Both the position numbers and the translations under genes were made by a program. Positions 39,312-49,660 of a DNA stretch of 64,000 nucleotides are shown piece after piece (position 1 is the first letter of the stretch; the number at the start of each line of letters is the position of its first letter). This DNA comes from Methylomonas rapida (GTDB lineage: Bacteria; Pseudomonadota; Gammaproteobacteria; Methylococcales; Methylomonadaceae), in the NCBI RefSeq assembly GCF_024360925.2, contig NZ_CP113517.1, positions 2,108,001-2,172,000 of the forward strand, in the 5' to 3' direction. The notes below the pieces were generated by a model. The model saw nothing but the letters and a program-made list of their open reading frames with translations, did no database searches and was not told the DNA's origin.

Positions 39312-41657
39312 TTACGGGATGGTAATCGAGAACGAAGCTGTTCCGCCTTGTGGTATTGTCCCAGTCCGATATGTTGTGCCATTGCTAAATGTCAGCCCGT
39401 CGGCGAGTGAAATTTCATAGGTACCAACATTATCCGGCGCGATTACGGCGGTTACCGCTAAAGTCGCGGAGCCGGGACGTAAGTTGCCGACCGCACAGGT
39501 ATTGGAGGCACCAATTGCAGTTTTGCAGACTATTAAGCTATTTATGGCGACAGTAAACGCATCGTCCGCCAACGAGCCATTGTCGTTTACCGTAACGCTG
39601 CCCGTTACGTTTTCGTCGATACAGGGTTCAGGATCAACTTTAGACTTCTTGTCATAAATTTTGCCATTGGGCGCATATTCCACATGGAGATGAGGTCCGC
39701 TGGAACCGCCTGAGTTATCAGATAATCCAACAGTGTCGCCTTGTGTAATTGTGTCATTAACCTTTTTTTGCACACTGTTTTTTTGCAGATGTGCGTAGAG
39801 GGAACGAGAACCGTCCGAATGTTTTACTACTACATATCGCCCCCATCCTTTTACCATTTTGCCTGACCGGGGATCCGGTACTTGCAATGGTCGTTCATCA
39901 AAACCTATTTTTTCAATGACGCCGTCGGCCATTGAGCGTACCGAGGTACCATCCGCTGCGCGGTAATCTGTGCCGTAATGGTTTTTTCCGTTATAAGGTG
40001 ACGTGACCTCGCCATTTTCAATTGGTGAGCTTAGGCTACTGCCTTGGCAGGCTGTAGCAGCAGCCTTGGATAGACGTGTGAGGGCTCTGATACTAGGTGG
40101 TTCGATAATAGCATCTGGCGGTAATGGCTGCGGCTCTTCAACAGCGATGGTCAAAGTTCGATTTTGAAGGAAGTTTATTGGTGCGATAGTTGGTTTTGTC
40201 GGAGTAGTGGCAAGCAGAATAATGGCCTCGTAAGTCTGATTTGTATTGCGCCGGTTAGTAAAAGCTTCGGGTGGCAAAGTTACGGTGACAGTATTATTAA
40301 CGCTAGAATAGGTTGAATCGAATAGTTCAAACTGATCCAACACTTCATCACCACCATCCTGGAAAATTTGTGCGAAGACTTGGATTTCCGATCCAACAGG
40401 CACTTGGGCAAGAAAGTCTGCAGGAACATTAATCACTGCTTCAAAGTCAGTTTGTGGCCTAACCGTACCTGAATTGAGCCGAAGTTCGTAACTCGTGCGC
40501 ACACTCGCATCAAACATTACCTTACTAACTTCGAAATCACTAGCTGTTTCTGGAGATCTCGTGACAGAAAGCTCCACCAGTTGAGTCGTGGAAAAGCTTC
40601 CTTTCGGGAAGATGATTGACGCGTAGTTCGATAGCGAGACCTCGCCGCCATCTGATGAGATGAGGGTGCTGGCTCTGGGCACGGAGTTTTCCGATAGCAA
40701 ATTAAACGATGGAGTGAATCTAAGATTGCCAGGGTTTCGGAACTTGATGCCGAAATTTTTAATCGCTTGACCTGGGGCAAGACCCGACGCGGTGACAGGT
40801 AAACTTAACATCGGTTTGCCTTCAGGTGAAAAATTGGTTGCGTTATATACCGAAACACTGTTCGGTAAACCAGAGACCACAAGAAACACAGATGGCTGAA
40901 GGGTAGAGCTACCAACATTTCGAACGGTAACCAACCCATCAAAGGTTTGCGTAGTACGATTATAAACAAGTGGGGCACTAACAATTGAAACTTGTGCAGT
41001 CACATCTGTGGGGTTTGCTTGGGTAGTCGTTGAAGCTAACCCTAGAAAAGCTAATAACGCTATTAAGAGCCTCATTTGGCGCGTGACGTAATAGCCGATA
41101 GTGCCGATAATGAGCAGCAATAATGTATTCGGTTCTGGAACTGAGTTAGGCGATGTCAGCGAGATAGTGAAACCTGATGGAGCGTATACTTCTTTGGTAT
41201 TCGCACTGAGGACTAATAATGAATCCGCGCCTCTAGGATCAGCTGTCGTGAAGAGTGGCGTGCCGTTAAGGTTAAGAATACTCAGGGTGAGTGCGTCTGG
41301 AAAGCCTTGGATACCTGGATCTACAAGGGAAGAGTCAATGATGAAATTAAACCCAGCGTATACGTCAGTCAAATCGAAGAATAATGATGATATGACTTGA
41401 TTGTCGGTAAACAAATATTCTCCTTGGTTAACCTGGGTCACAGAGCCATCGATGATGGATGGTAGGACGGATAATTCTCGTATAACCACCGAACTCCCAG
41501 AAACACCATCGCCATCAATAAAATCCATGACTGCGATTCCCGCCGTTGGTGTACTGGATGTCGTGGCGCTCAAATCTATTTTGATTGGTGCAGCGGATGC
41601 ATTGGTGATCGAAACCAGACTCAAAAGTCCAAATATGACTCGCATTAAAATGCGCAT
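39312..41657 (-). CDS. PEP-CTERM protein fused to an M23 peptidase
   Basis: 781 residues read without a break as two proteins in a row. Residues 1-22 are a signal peptide and 23-172 an unassigned beta-rich domain. VPEP at 173-176 with a 15-residue hydrophobic segment and YYVTRQ forms a PEP-CTERM sorting signal, normally the very end of a protein. At Met195 a second signal peptide begins (MRLLIALLAFLGLASTTTQA), followed by beta-sandwich regions and an M23 domain with H560-x3-D564 and HLH at 656-658, the zinc ligands of lysostaphin-type peptidases. A C-terminal beta domain ends the chain. GGAGGT lies six bases before the ATG. At Met195 the DNA reads ATGA: a stop in the adjacent frame overlaps the ATG, so a one-base change would split this into two overlapping genes. 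The region looks more A/T-rich than its neighbours, which fits acquisition. Confidence 0.85.
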   Translation of the reverse strand: MRILMRVIFGLLSLVSITNASAAPIKIDLSATTSSTPTAGIAVMDFIDGDGVSGSSVVIRELSVLPSIIDGSVTQVNQGEYLFTDNQVISSLFFDLTDVYAGFNFIIDSSLVDPGIQGFPDALTLSILNLNGTPLFTTADPRGADSLLVLSANTKEVYAPSGFTISLTSPNSVPEPNTLLLLIIGTIGYYVTRQMRLLIALLAFLGLASTTTQANPTDVTAQVSIVSAPLVYNRTTQTFDGLVTVRNVGSSTLQPSVFLVVSGLPNSVSVYNATNFSPEGKPMLSLPVTASGLAPGQAIKNFGIKFRNPGNLRFTPSFNLLSENSVPRASTLISSDGGEVSLSNYASIIFPKGSFSTTQLVELSVTRSPETASDFEVSKVMFDASVRTSYELRLNSGTVRPQTDFEAVINVPADFLAQVPVGSEIQVFAQIFQDGGDEVLDQFELFDSTYSSVNNTVTVTLPPEAFTNRRNTNQTYEAIILLATTPTKPTIAPINFLQNRTLTIAVEEPQPLPPDAIIEPPSIRALTRLSKAAATACQGSSLSSPIENGEVTSPYNGKNHYGTDYRAADGTSVRSMADGVIEKIGFDERPLQVPDPRSGKMVKGWGRYVVVKHSDGSRSLYAHLQKNSVQKKVNDTITQGDTVGLSDNSGGSSGPHLHVEYAPNGKIYDKKSKVDPEPCIDENVTGSVTVNDNGSLADDAFTVAINSLIVCKTAIGASNTCAVGNLRPGSATLAVTAVIAPDNVGTYEISLADGLTFSNGTTYRTGTIPQGGTASFSITIP

Positions 41658-42149
41658 AATTTACCTCCACATTGTTTTTGTTGACAAAAATCTAACTATT
41701 GAGGGGCTTGCAAAATTATGAAATTTTCTGCAAAAACCACTATATCTAGCGGTTTTTTTAAATAAGTCGACTACTAATAGCGGTATTTTGGGCTTCCAAC
41801 TTTAGCCGGGACAGTGGTGGCGTAAACGTTCGCTGAGCGGTGAAGCCGAAGCGAATGGCTGACTTCGACGTCGTTCAGCCTGCTGACGATACTTTGTCCC
41901 GCTTTAATTGATAGCCGTATTTTGCAAGTGCCTCTATAACTTGATATTGGTTGACAATTCAGGCAAAGTGGCCTGCACATTTATAGTCAATATATCTAAG
42001 TCGCTATAAAATGATGGCTCAATAATTCTAAATAAACAACGGGTTAAAAACTATTCTGATGGAGCTCTGATCGTTCTGGTGCTCTGTTTATATTGTCGAT
42101 TAATGCAATGGACTATAAATTGCCACTGACTTTATCAGGTAGTTATTTT
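41658..42149. other. Putative attI and divergent promoter region
   Basis: This gap separates the integrase (plus) from the cassette-like genes (minus). GTTAGAT on the minus strand (41690-41696) fits the GTTRRRY core and stands 33 bases before the first minus-strand gene, as an attI crossover would. The middle holds AGCCGGGACA (41803-41812) facing TGTCCCGCT (41895-41903) with smaller palindromes between. A small minus-strand frame (41774-41980) has no support. The attI assignment is tentative. Confidence 0.35.
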
Positions 42150-43136
42150 ATGTCAAGCGCAAAATCGCCAAGCTTGCTGGAGGATGTGCGTCGCATCATG
42201 CGGCTCAAACATTATTCCTTGCACACCGAGCGCAGTTACTGCGACTGGATCAAGCAGTTCATCAAGTTTCATCGAATGCAAGATAGACAGACTCTGTTCG
42301 AAGAAAGCGAGGGCAAAATCGAGGCTTTTTTGAGTCATCTGGCTATCGAGCGCAAGGTTGCGGCTTCCACTCAGAATCAGGCGATGAATGCGCTGATATT
42401 TTTGTATAAACAGGTATTGAGCCAGCCGCTGGAAAAACGCATCGATGCTATCCGCTCCAATACGCACCGGCATATTCCGGTGGTGTTGTCCGTGGAAGAA
42501 GTCAAACAGATATTGCCGCGATTGGAGGGCGCGGCGCAATTGGTGGTTAAGTTGTTGTATGGCAGCGGATTGCGGATCAGCGAGGCCGTTCGGCTTCGGG
42601 TGCAGGACGTCGATTTTGGCTATAAGCAAATTACCGTGCGGTCCGGCAAGGGCGACAAGGATAGAGTGACGACGTTTGCGGCAACCATGGTCCCGTTGCT
42701 ACAAAATCATCTGGACACGGTCAAGGCTGTTCACCAGCAGGATTTGGCCGCCGGCTTCGGCGCCGTGTATTTACCGTTCGCATTGGCAAAAAAGTACCCC
42801 AATGCCGAATGGGAATGGGGGTGGCAGTATGTGTTTCCGGCTCGTTCACTGTCGGTGGACCCATTGTCCGGCGCGACCCGTCGCCATCATCTCGATCAAT
42901 CGGTGATCAATAAGGCGATACGGGCGGCGGTGCGGCAGGCCGGCATTAGCAAACGGGTGTCCGCCCATACCTTTCGCCATAGTTTCGCCACGCATTTGCT
43001 ACAACGTGGCACCGACATTCGCACCATCCTGGCTTTGTTGGGACATAGCGACTTGGAAACCACTATGATTTACACCCACGTACTGAATCAGGGTGGACAG
43101 GGCGTGGTCAGTCCGTTGGACGATCTGGCGCTATAG
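42150..43136 (+). CDS. intI: Integron integrase
   Basis: 328 residues, tyrosine recombinase. The N-terminal core-binding region has LKHYSLHTERSYCDWIKQFI. Catalytic residues are visible: arginine in GSGLRISEAVRL, HTFRH, GHSD and the tyrosine in TTMIYTHV. An insertion between the conserved boxes (FALAKKYPNAEWEWGWQYVFPA region) is the extra patch that sets IntI apart from XerC/D. The frame opens at TTG 42093, but AGGT ten bases before ATG 42150 and alignment to the usual IntI start favour 42150. It should recombine attI with attC sites. No frameshift or stop is present, so it may be active. Confidence 0.93.
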   Translation: MSSAKSPSLLEDVRRIMRLKHYSLHTERSYCDWIKQFIKFHRMQDRQTLFEESEGKIEAFLSHLAIERKVAASTQNQAMNALIFLYKQVLSQPLEKRIDAIRSNTHRHIPVVLSVEEVKQILPRLEGAAQLVVKLLYGSGLRISEAVRLRVQDVDFGYKQITVRSGKGDKDRVTTFAATMVPLLQNHLDTVKAVHQQDLAAGFGAVYLPFALAKKYPNAEWEWGWQYVFPARSLSVDPLSGATRRHHLDQSVINKAIRAAVRQAGISKRVSAHTFRHSFATHLLQRGTDIRTILALLGHSDLETTMIYTHVLNQGGQGVVSPLDDLAL

Positions 43137-43153
43137 CATCCAGGCAGACGATC

Positions 43154-43184
43154 GGGTGCAACAGACTTTCGCCGTATTGCACCC
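43154..43184. terminator. Hairpin between convergent intI and norB
   Basis: GGGTGCAA (43154-43161) pairs perfectly with TTGCACCC (43177-43184) over a 15-base loop. It lies in the 64-base gap between the two convergent stops and could serve both. No T-run. Confidence 0.4.
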
Positions 43185-43200
43185 AGTCTTTCAAACAGCC

Positions 43201-44706
43201 TTATTCCGCAACCGTTCCACCGGCAATCACCGCCGCGGGCCGCTGTTCGCCCTTGCCGATTTCCAGCAAGTCCCAGAACAACAGGCCACCGCCAACCGCG
43301 GTCATCAAGCCGAACACCATGCGCCAGACCATGGCTTGCATGAACCACGGGTGGTTTTGCGCGGCGAAGTAACCGGCCCAGGTCGAGCCTTCGACGGCGC
43401 GTTCGATAAACGATTGCTCGTAACCGGCGATCAATAGCGCCACGGTCATACCCAACACGCCCAGATTTAGCAAAATCGCCGCCGCCTTCCAGCGCCAGCC
43501 GTTGATCAAGTCGCCGCCCATCCAGACGTTGCCTCGCGCTTGCTGGGCCGCCAGGTAGAAGAAGGCGATGTTGATGGTCGCATAGGCGCCGAAGAAGGCC
43601 AGGTGGCCGTGCGAGGCCGACCATTGCGTGCCGTGGGTGTACAGGTTGATTTGCGGCAGCGTGTGCATGAATCCCCAAACACCGGCACCCAGGAAGTTGC
43701 CGAAGGTATGGGCGATGATCCAGGCCAGGGCGGGGTGATTGCTGTTTTTGAATTTATGCACGCCGGAATCGTAAATGGAATGCACGACCATTGCTACCAG
43801 CGGAATCGGTTCCAGCGCCGAGAAGAAGCCGCCGATGCTGAACCAGTATTCCGGCGTGCCGATCCAGAAATAGTGATGACCCAGGCCAAGAATGCCGGAG
43901 CCGAACATCAGCGCTACCTCGATATACAGCCAGGTCTGCACGACCTGGCGGCGCACGCCCAGCAGCTTCATCAGGCTCCAGGCCATGATGCAGCCAACCA
44001 GCACTTCCCAGGTCGCTTCGACCCATAGATGGATCACCCACCACCACCAGTATTGATCGACCGAAATATTGGTGACGTAGAACATGCCGGCCAGATACAG
44101 GCCGGCCAGGGCCACCAGATCCAGGGTCAACACGCCGGCAATGCCGGACCATTTGCCTTTGGCGAAGGTGGCGGCGACGTTATAAAAGAAGGTCAATACC
44201 ACGGCGACGATGCCGATGTCGGCCCAGCGCGGGGCTTCGATGTATTCGCGGCCCTCGTTGATCAGCCACAGCGAGGTGTCGTTGCCGGCGCCGATCTGGA
44301 TGAACAAATACACCAGCACGACCAGCGCGACCGCACCGGTCAGCACCCAAAACGCCAGTTGCCCCCATTTCAGGCCGACGATCTCGACGCCGCTCTCGTC
44401 TTCCAGAAACCAGTATACCGAGCCTAAAAAGCCGTACAGCATCCACACCACCATGGCATTGATGTGCACCATGCGGTTGACGTTGAAATCCAGGATTTCG
44501 TATAAAAAACTCGGGAAGATGAATTGCAGGCCGGCCAGCAGGCCGAACAGCAGTTGCGCCATGAACAGCACCATGGCGACGGTGAAGTAATGCACCGCCA
44601 GCTTTTGGCCGCCGGTCAAATGCGGATTGGCCATGAAGTCGGCGTGGCGTTGCTTGCAACCTGCCCAGCAGACAGCGGCTTTTTCTTGATAGGCTTGTAG
44701 CGTCAT
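43201..44706 (-). CDS. norB: Nitric oxide reductase large subunit
   Basis: 501 residues, about twelve membrane spans, heme-copper oxidase superfamily. The heme and iron ligands appear as RMVHINAMVVW, HLWVEATWEV, GHHYFW and SHGHLAFFGAY. The glutamates used by NO reductases in place of the oxidase proton channel are present in the HLWVEATWE region. With NorC it reduces two NO to N2O at the outer face of the inner membrane. Length and pairing with NorC place it in the cytochrome-c-dependent type. Its ATG directly abuts the norC stop. norQ and norD, often needed for activation, do not follow. Confidence 0.96.
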   Translation of the reverse strand: MTLQAYQEKAAVCWAGCKQRHADFMANPHLTGGQKLAVHYFTVAMVLFMAQLLFGLLAGLQFIFPSFLYEILDFNVNRMVHINAMVVWMLYGFLGSVYWFLEDESGVEIVGLKWGQLAFWVLTGAVALVVLVYLFIQIGAGNDTSLWLINEGREYIEAPRWADIGIVAVVLTFFYNVAATFAKGKWSGIAGVLTLDLVALAGLYLAGMFYVTNISVDQYWWWWVIHLWVEATWEVLVGCIMAWSLMKLLGVRRQVVQTWLYIEVALMFGSGILGLGHHYFWIGTPEYWFSIGGFFSALEPIPLVAMVVHSIYDSGVHKFKNSNHPALAWIIAHTFGNFLGAGVWGFMHTLPQINLYTHGTQWSASHGHLAFFGAYATINIAFFYLAAQQARGNVWMGGDLINGWRWKAAAILLNLGVLGMTVALLIAGYEQSFIERAVEGSTWAGYFAAQNHPWFMQAMVWRMVFGLMTAVGGGLLFWDLLEIGKGEQRPAAVIAGGTVAE

Positions 44707-45309
44707 TTATTTGTCCTCTTCGCCCAGCGCGATGAAATTATGCGGAAAACCGTTGGTGTCGATGGATGCCATCCATTTCAAAAAGGCGACGATGCCCTCG
44801 GCCTCCTGTTGCGTGATGTCCAGATTCGGCATCTTGCGGTTGGAACCGAAGGTGCGGGCGTTTTTCTCGGGATCGAGCAGGAAATTGACCATCATTTGTT
44901 CGCGCGACTCCTTGGCGATCCAGCCCTGGTCCAGCCAGGCCTTGGTCAAGTCGGGCGCATAATAAGCGCCATTGCCGAGCAGGGTATGGCAGTTCATGCA
45001 GTTCTTGGCCTGCACGGTTTTCTTGCCCAGGTCGACCAGTTTTTCCGCTTCTTCTTCGCTCAGGGTTTTGCCGAACAGCGGCGCTTCGTCGCCGATTACC
45101 GGCTGATAGCGTTGTTTTTCCTTGTCGAATCGGTAACTGACGTCTTTGTTGATGACGCTGAAGGCCGGCACCCTGGGGCCGCCAGCGGAAATCTTCGCCA
45201 GCGAGTCGAAGGTCAAGATCACCAGCAACACGAACGATCCGCCGGTGACCCAGATCGCGGTTTTTTTCCAGAATGTTTCCGACGCCCAGCGCGGGACTTG
45301 CTCAGTCAT
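44707..45309 (-). CDS. norC: Nitric oxide reductase cytochrome c subunit
   Basis: 200 residues from ATG 45309. One N-terminal membrane anchor (TAIWVTGGSFVLLVILTF) is followed by a periplasmic cytochrome c domain with the heme motif CMNCH and a distal methionine candidate in NRKMPNLDI. It delivers electrons to NorB. The frame stays open 17 codons upstream, but the chosen start gives the standard NorC N-terminus and overlaps the stop of the preceding small membrane gene by eight bases. Confidence 0.95.
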   Translation of the reverse strand: MTEQVPRWASETFWKKTAIWVTGGSFVLLVILTFDSLAKISAGGPRVPAFSVINKDVSYRFDKEKQRYQPVIGDEAPLFGKTLSEEEAEKLVDLGKKTVQAKNCMNCHTLLGNGAYYAPDLTKAWLDQGWIAKESREQMMVNFLLDPEKNARTFGSNRKMPNLDITQQEAEGIVAFLKWMASIDTNGFPHNFIALGEEDK

Positions 45310-45640
45310 GACGACCTCCAGGTTGATGTGAATGTTCGGTTTCGTCGCCATGGGTGGCAACGCACAAATGCCAGATCACGTGCGGCATGAAGGCATAGCC
45401 GACCGCCATCGTGAAGGACAGCAGCAGCCAGTGACCGCTGAAATGGTTGACGACGCTGAATATGCCAACGCACCCCAGCAAGGTCGCATAGGCAAGCCAG
45501 GCACCGATATAAGCCGGGCGCCGTTTGCTGAATTTGGCCCAGGCGAACAGAGCCGCATACAAGGCCGCGGTAAAAATAATCATCGCCGCGCTGAAAAAAC
45601 TCAGAAAAAAGTCGGATAATGCGACAGGCTCGATCAACAT
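45302..45640 (-). CDS. Small three-span membrane protein of the nor operon
   Basis: 112 residues with three hydrophobic segments (about 8-34, 43-66, 69-95) and a histidine-rich C-terminus (HGDETEHSHQPGG) that could bind metal. No family confidently recognised. It overlaps norC and is the first gene of the operon, so it probably helps assembly or metal loading of the NO reductase; this is inference from position. The start ATG lies 384 bases from the divergent NsrR-like gene. Confidence 0.72.
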   Translation of the reverse strand: MLIEPVALSDFFLSFFSAAMIIFTAALYAALFAWAKFSKRRPAYIGAWLAYATLLGCVGIFSVVNHFSGHWLLLSFTMAVGYAFMPHVIWHLCVATHGDETEHSHQPGGRHD

Positions 45641-45693
45641 AAGAATTTACCGATTAAGTAATAAGGATTTCGTCAGAAATAACTTCCTCTAAT

Positions 45694-45788
45694 GGTTCCC
45701 ATGCTCCGCGTGGGAACCTGTTCAAGAACGCTCTAGCGTCTCGAACCGCAGAGCGGTTCAGGCTGCATTCCCACGCGGAGCATGGGAG
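45694..45788. repeat. Palindromic TTCCCATGCTCCGCGTGGGAA repeat pair
   Basis: 45696-45716 and 45768-45788 are reverse complements with one difference. Each arm is itself near-palindromic, and GAACCGC-AGA-GCGGTTC (45743-45759) forms a third hairpin between them. A related palindrome stands at 60238-60263. The layout is that of a bacterial interspersed mosaic element. It lies between the nor operon and its regulator. Confidence 0.65.
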
Positions 45789-45987
45789 CGTACGGGAAAT
45801 TATTTTCAACCAAATCCTAAGCAGCTTTAAAAATTCAAAATGGCCGCTGTCGCTAAGGCGCAAGCCGTTTGAAATCCATAGACTTGAGGTTGGCATGTAC
45901 AACATAAGGTCAGTTTTTCAAGGAATTCTAATAGGTTAAAAACATGACTCTGATATGCAACTTTTGGCAAAGTGTAGAGCCTAATCA

Positions 45988-46008
45988 AACTTATTTCAAA
46001 TACAACTT
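45988..46008. promoter_or_regulatory. Candidate NsrR-type operator
   Basis: AACTTATTTCAAATACAACTT is an imperfect palindrome with ATTT/AAAT inner halves, like known NsrR sites (half-site ending in ATTT). It lies 15 bases before the regulator's ATG and could repress that gene. No clear second copy was found near the nor operon start. The match is by eye only. Confidence 0.3.
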
Positions 46009-46023
46009 TTTTATCAAGGAATC

Positions 46024-46521
46024 ATGCAACTGACTGCTCATACGGATTACGCATTGCGCGTGTTGATGTATTTAACCGTTCACTCCCAGCAACTGGTCAC
46101 CATCAATGAGTTGGCCGAGTTTTTCCATGTCTCTAAAAATCATCTGGTCAAAGTGGTCCATCATCTGGGAACCAAGGGCTTCGTCCGCACGGTGCGCGGC
46201 AAGGGCGGCGGGATTTGTCTGGCCAGACCGGCCCAACAGATCAATGTCGGCCATGTGGTAAGAGAAATCGAAGGTCATTTTCAGATTGCCGAATGTTTCA
46301 ACCCGAAAAAACAAGGTTTATGCGCGATTCATGCGCAATGTGGCTTGGCGGGACTGTTCAATGATGCGGTTGAGCATTTCCTGCAGGTGTTGGATGGGGC
46401 GGTATTGGCGGATTTGCTGCCGGCGGGCAGGCTTGCCGAAAACAGTGTGTCGAACGCCAACACGCCGCCACGAAGCGCAAAACTCAAGGAAACAAGGCAA
46501 AAGCCCGTTAGTTTTGATTGA
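46024..46521 (+). CDS. nsrR: Rrf2-family NO-sensing repressor
   Basis: 165 residues. An N-terminal winged helix (LTAHTDYALRVLMYL, then VSKNHLVKVVHHLG) and three cysteines C91, C100 and C106 match NsrR, which binds an iron-sulfur cluster destroyed by nitric oxide. The wing has RGKGGGICLA. It should repress NO-detoxification genes until NO appears. Divergent orientation to the nor operon supports that target. The C-terminal 30 residues are a non-conserved polar tail. Its stop overlaps the convergent transporter gene by 14 bases. Confidence 0.9.
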   Translation: MQLTAHTDYALRVLMYLTVHSQQLVTINELAEFFHVSKNHLVKVVHHLGTKGFVRTVRGKGGGICLARPAQQINVGHVVREIEGHFQIAECFNPKKQGLCAIHAQCGLAGLFNDAVEHFLQVLDGAVLADLLPAGRLAENSVSNANTPPRSAKLKETRQKPVSFD

Positions 46522-47398
46522 GAGGTTGGCGCTGGAGACGGTCGAGCAGGGTATGTAAGGCCAAAGCGGAAATGATGAAACCGGCACCTGCTGCAATTTT
46601 CAATGTCAGGGGTTCTTGGTTGACGCTGTAACCCAACACCAGCGAGAACACCGGCGTAATCAATGTAATCAAGGCGACCGTCGTCGCGGCCAGATTGGCC
46701 AGCACGAAGTAATACAGCGCAAAGCCTATCGGTGTCGCAATCAATCCCAGATACAGTATCGACCACTGTGTTTGTACGGACAGGGTTTCAGGCAATGCGC
46801 CATGATCCAGCCAATACCAGGTCGCCAAATACGCCGGTAACGAGATCAGCATGCCGCCACTGATTTGGGTCAAAGCCGGTAAGCCGGCGCGTATTTGTTT
46901 GACCCAAACCGCGCTGGCGGCATGCAGGAAGGTGGCAAGCAACATGGCTATTACGCCTTGCAGCGCTTGTTGGCTAATCTCCAAAGCCGAATCGAACATC
47001 ACCAGCAAACCGCCTAGGCCCAAGGTATAGGACAGTAATTTACCCCAACCCAGACTGCGTTCGCGCAAAAACACGGCCGCCAGCAAGGCCGTCATGAAGG
47101 GACACAAACCGAATATGATCGACACCCAGCCGGATGGGATGAAGCGCGCCCCCCAATAGGTGGCCAGCATGCTGAGATAAAGCTGCAAGGCCACCGCAAG
47201 ATAGGTCAGAAGCGCTTTTCGATGCAGGCGCAAAGGCTGGCGCATGGCCAGCATCATTAGCAGCAAGCAGACGGCACCCAGCGACATGCGGGCGGTGACG
47301 CCGAACACATAGCTGACATCGACCGAACTCCATTTGATTGCCAGCGGTGTCGTGGACCAAAGCGCAACGACGGCAAGATAAGCCAGAAAAATGCGCAC
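46508..47398 (-). CDS. EamA/DMT-family transporter
   Basis: 296 residues, about ten membrane spans in two EamA repeats (first from LAYLAVVALWSTTPLAIKW, second around LLATFLHAASAVWVKQI). Such carriers export metabolites or amino acids; no substrate can be assigned. It follows acs on the same strand after four bases, so they are likely cotranscribed. Confidence 0.88.
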   Translation of the reverse strand: MRIFLAYLAVVALWSTTPLAIKWSSVDVSYVFGVTARMSLGAVCLLLMMLAMRQPLRLHRKALLTYLAVALQLYLSMLATYWGARFIPSGWVSIIFGLCPFMTALLAAVFLRERSLGWGKLLSYTLGLGGLLVMFDSALEISQQALQGVIAMLLATFLHAASAVWVKQIRAGLPALTQISGGMLISLPAYLATWYWLDHGALPETLSVQTQWSILYLGLIATPIGFALYYFVLANLAATTVALITLITPVFSLVLGYSVNQEPLTLKIAAGAGFIISALALHTLLDRLQRQPLNQN

Positions 47399-47402
47399 GC
47401 GC

Positions 47403-49340
<1,938 letters not shown>

Positions 49341-49660
49341 GGTGATTCCTTGGGCCGGCTTCCGGTTTTATTAAGAGTCATGGCGGATCAACTGCATCTC
49401 CTGTTCCAAATCCTCGGGTTTCGGCTCGAGCCGAGGCGTCCCGACGATCTCGGCAATCCAAGTCCGCAATGGGTCGGTATTATAGGTCGTCAATCCAGAA
49501 AATGGCTTTTTCTATTGCGTCTGTTGGGCGGGGGGGTGCAAGGGCTGAATTAAGCTGATTCAGCAAGCCAATACAGACAGATAGTGCAGGAATCGACGAA
49601 TCACCGCAAAATAAGTGCCTTTGCGATCCCGTCGCGCCACAAGAAACTCATGGTTAGAGT
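49341..49660. other. Divergent intergenic region between acs and the EAL gene
   Basis: 320 bases with no credible gene. It contains the 14-base perfect palindrome TCGGCTCGAGCCGA (49421-49434) flanked by CCTCGG and CCGAGG that extend the fold. It should hold promoters for both flanking genes; none is clear. Confidence 0.4.

Larger units (their letters stand above)
37006..43136. mobile_element. Putative small chromosomal integron with cassettes
   Basis: An intact integrase on the plus strand is divergent from four consecutive minus-strand genes. Between the last two of these is an attC-like site with an adjacent perfect core. The genes are orphan, secreted or membrane proteins, as is typical of cassettes. 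A RAYT element interrupts the series. Limits are uncertain: the left border may lie before or after the extradiol dioxygenase gene, and no second clear attC was found. Confidence 0.55.

Noticed and set aside
41774..41980. 68-codon minus-strand frame upstream of the integrase
   Set aside because: It covers palindromic DNA in the putative attI region and resembles no protein.
42093..42149. TTG start for the integrase
   Set aside because: The ATG at 42150 has a ribosome site and matches the normal length of IntI proteins.
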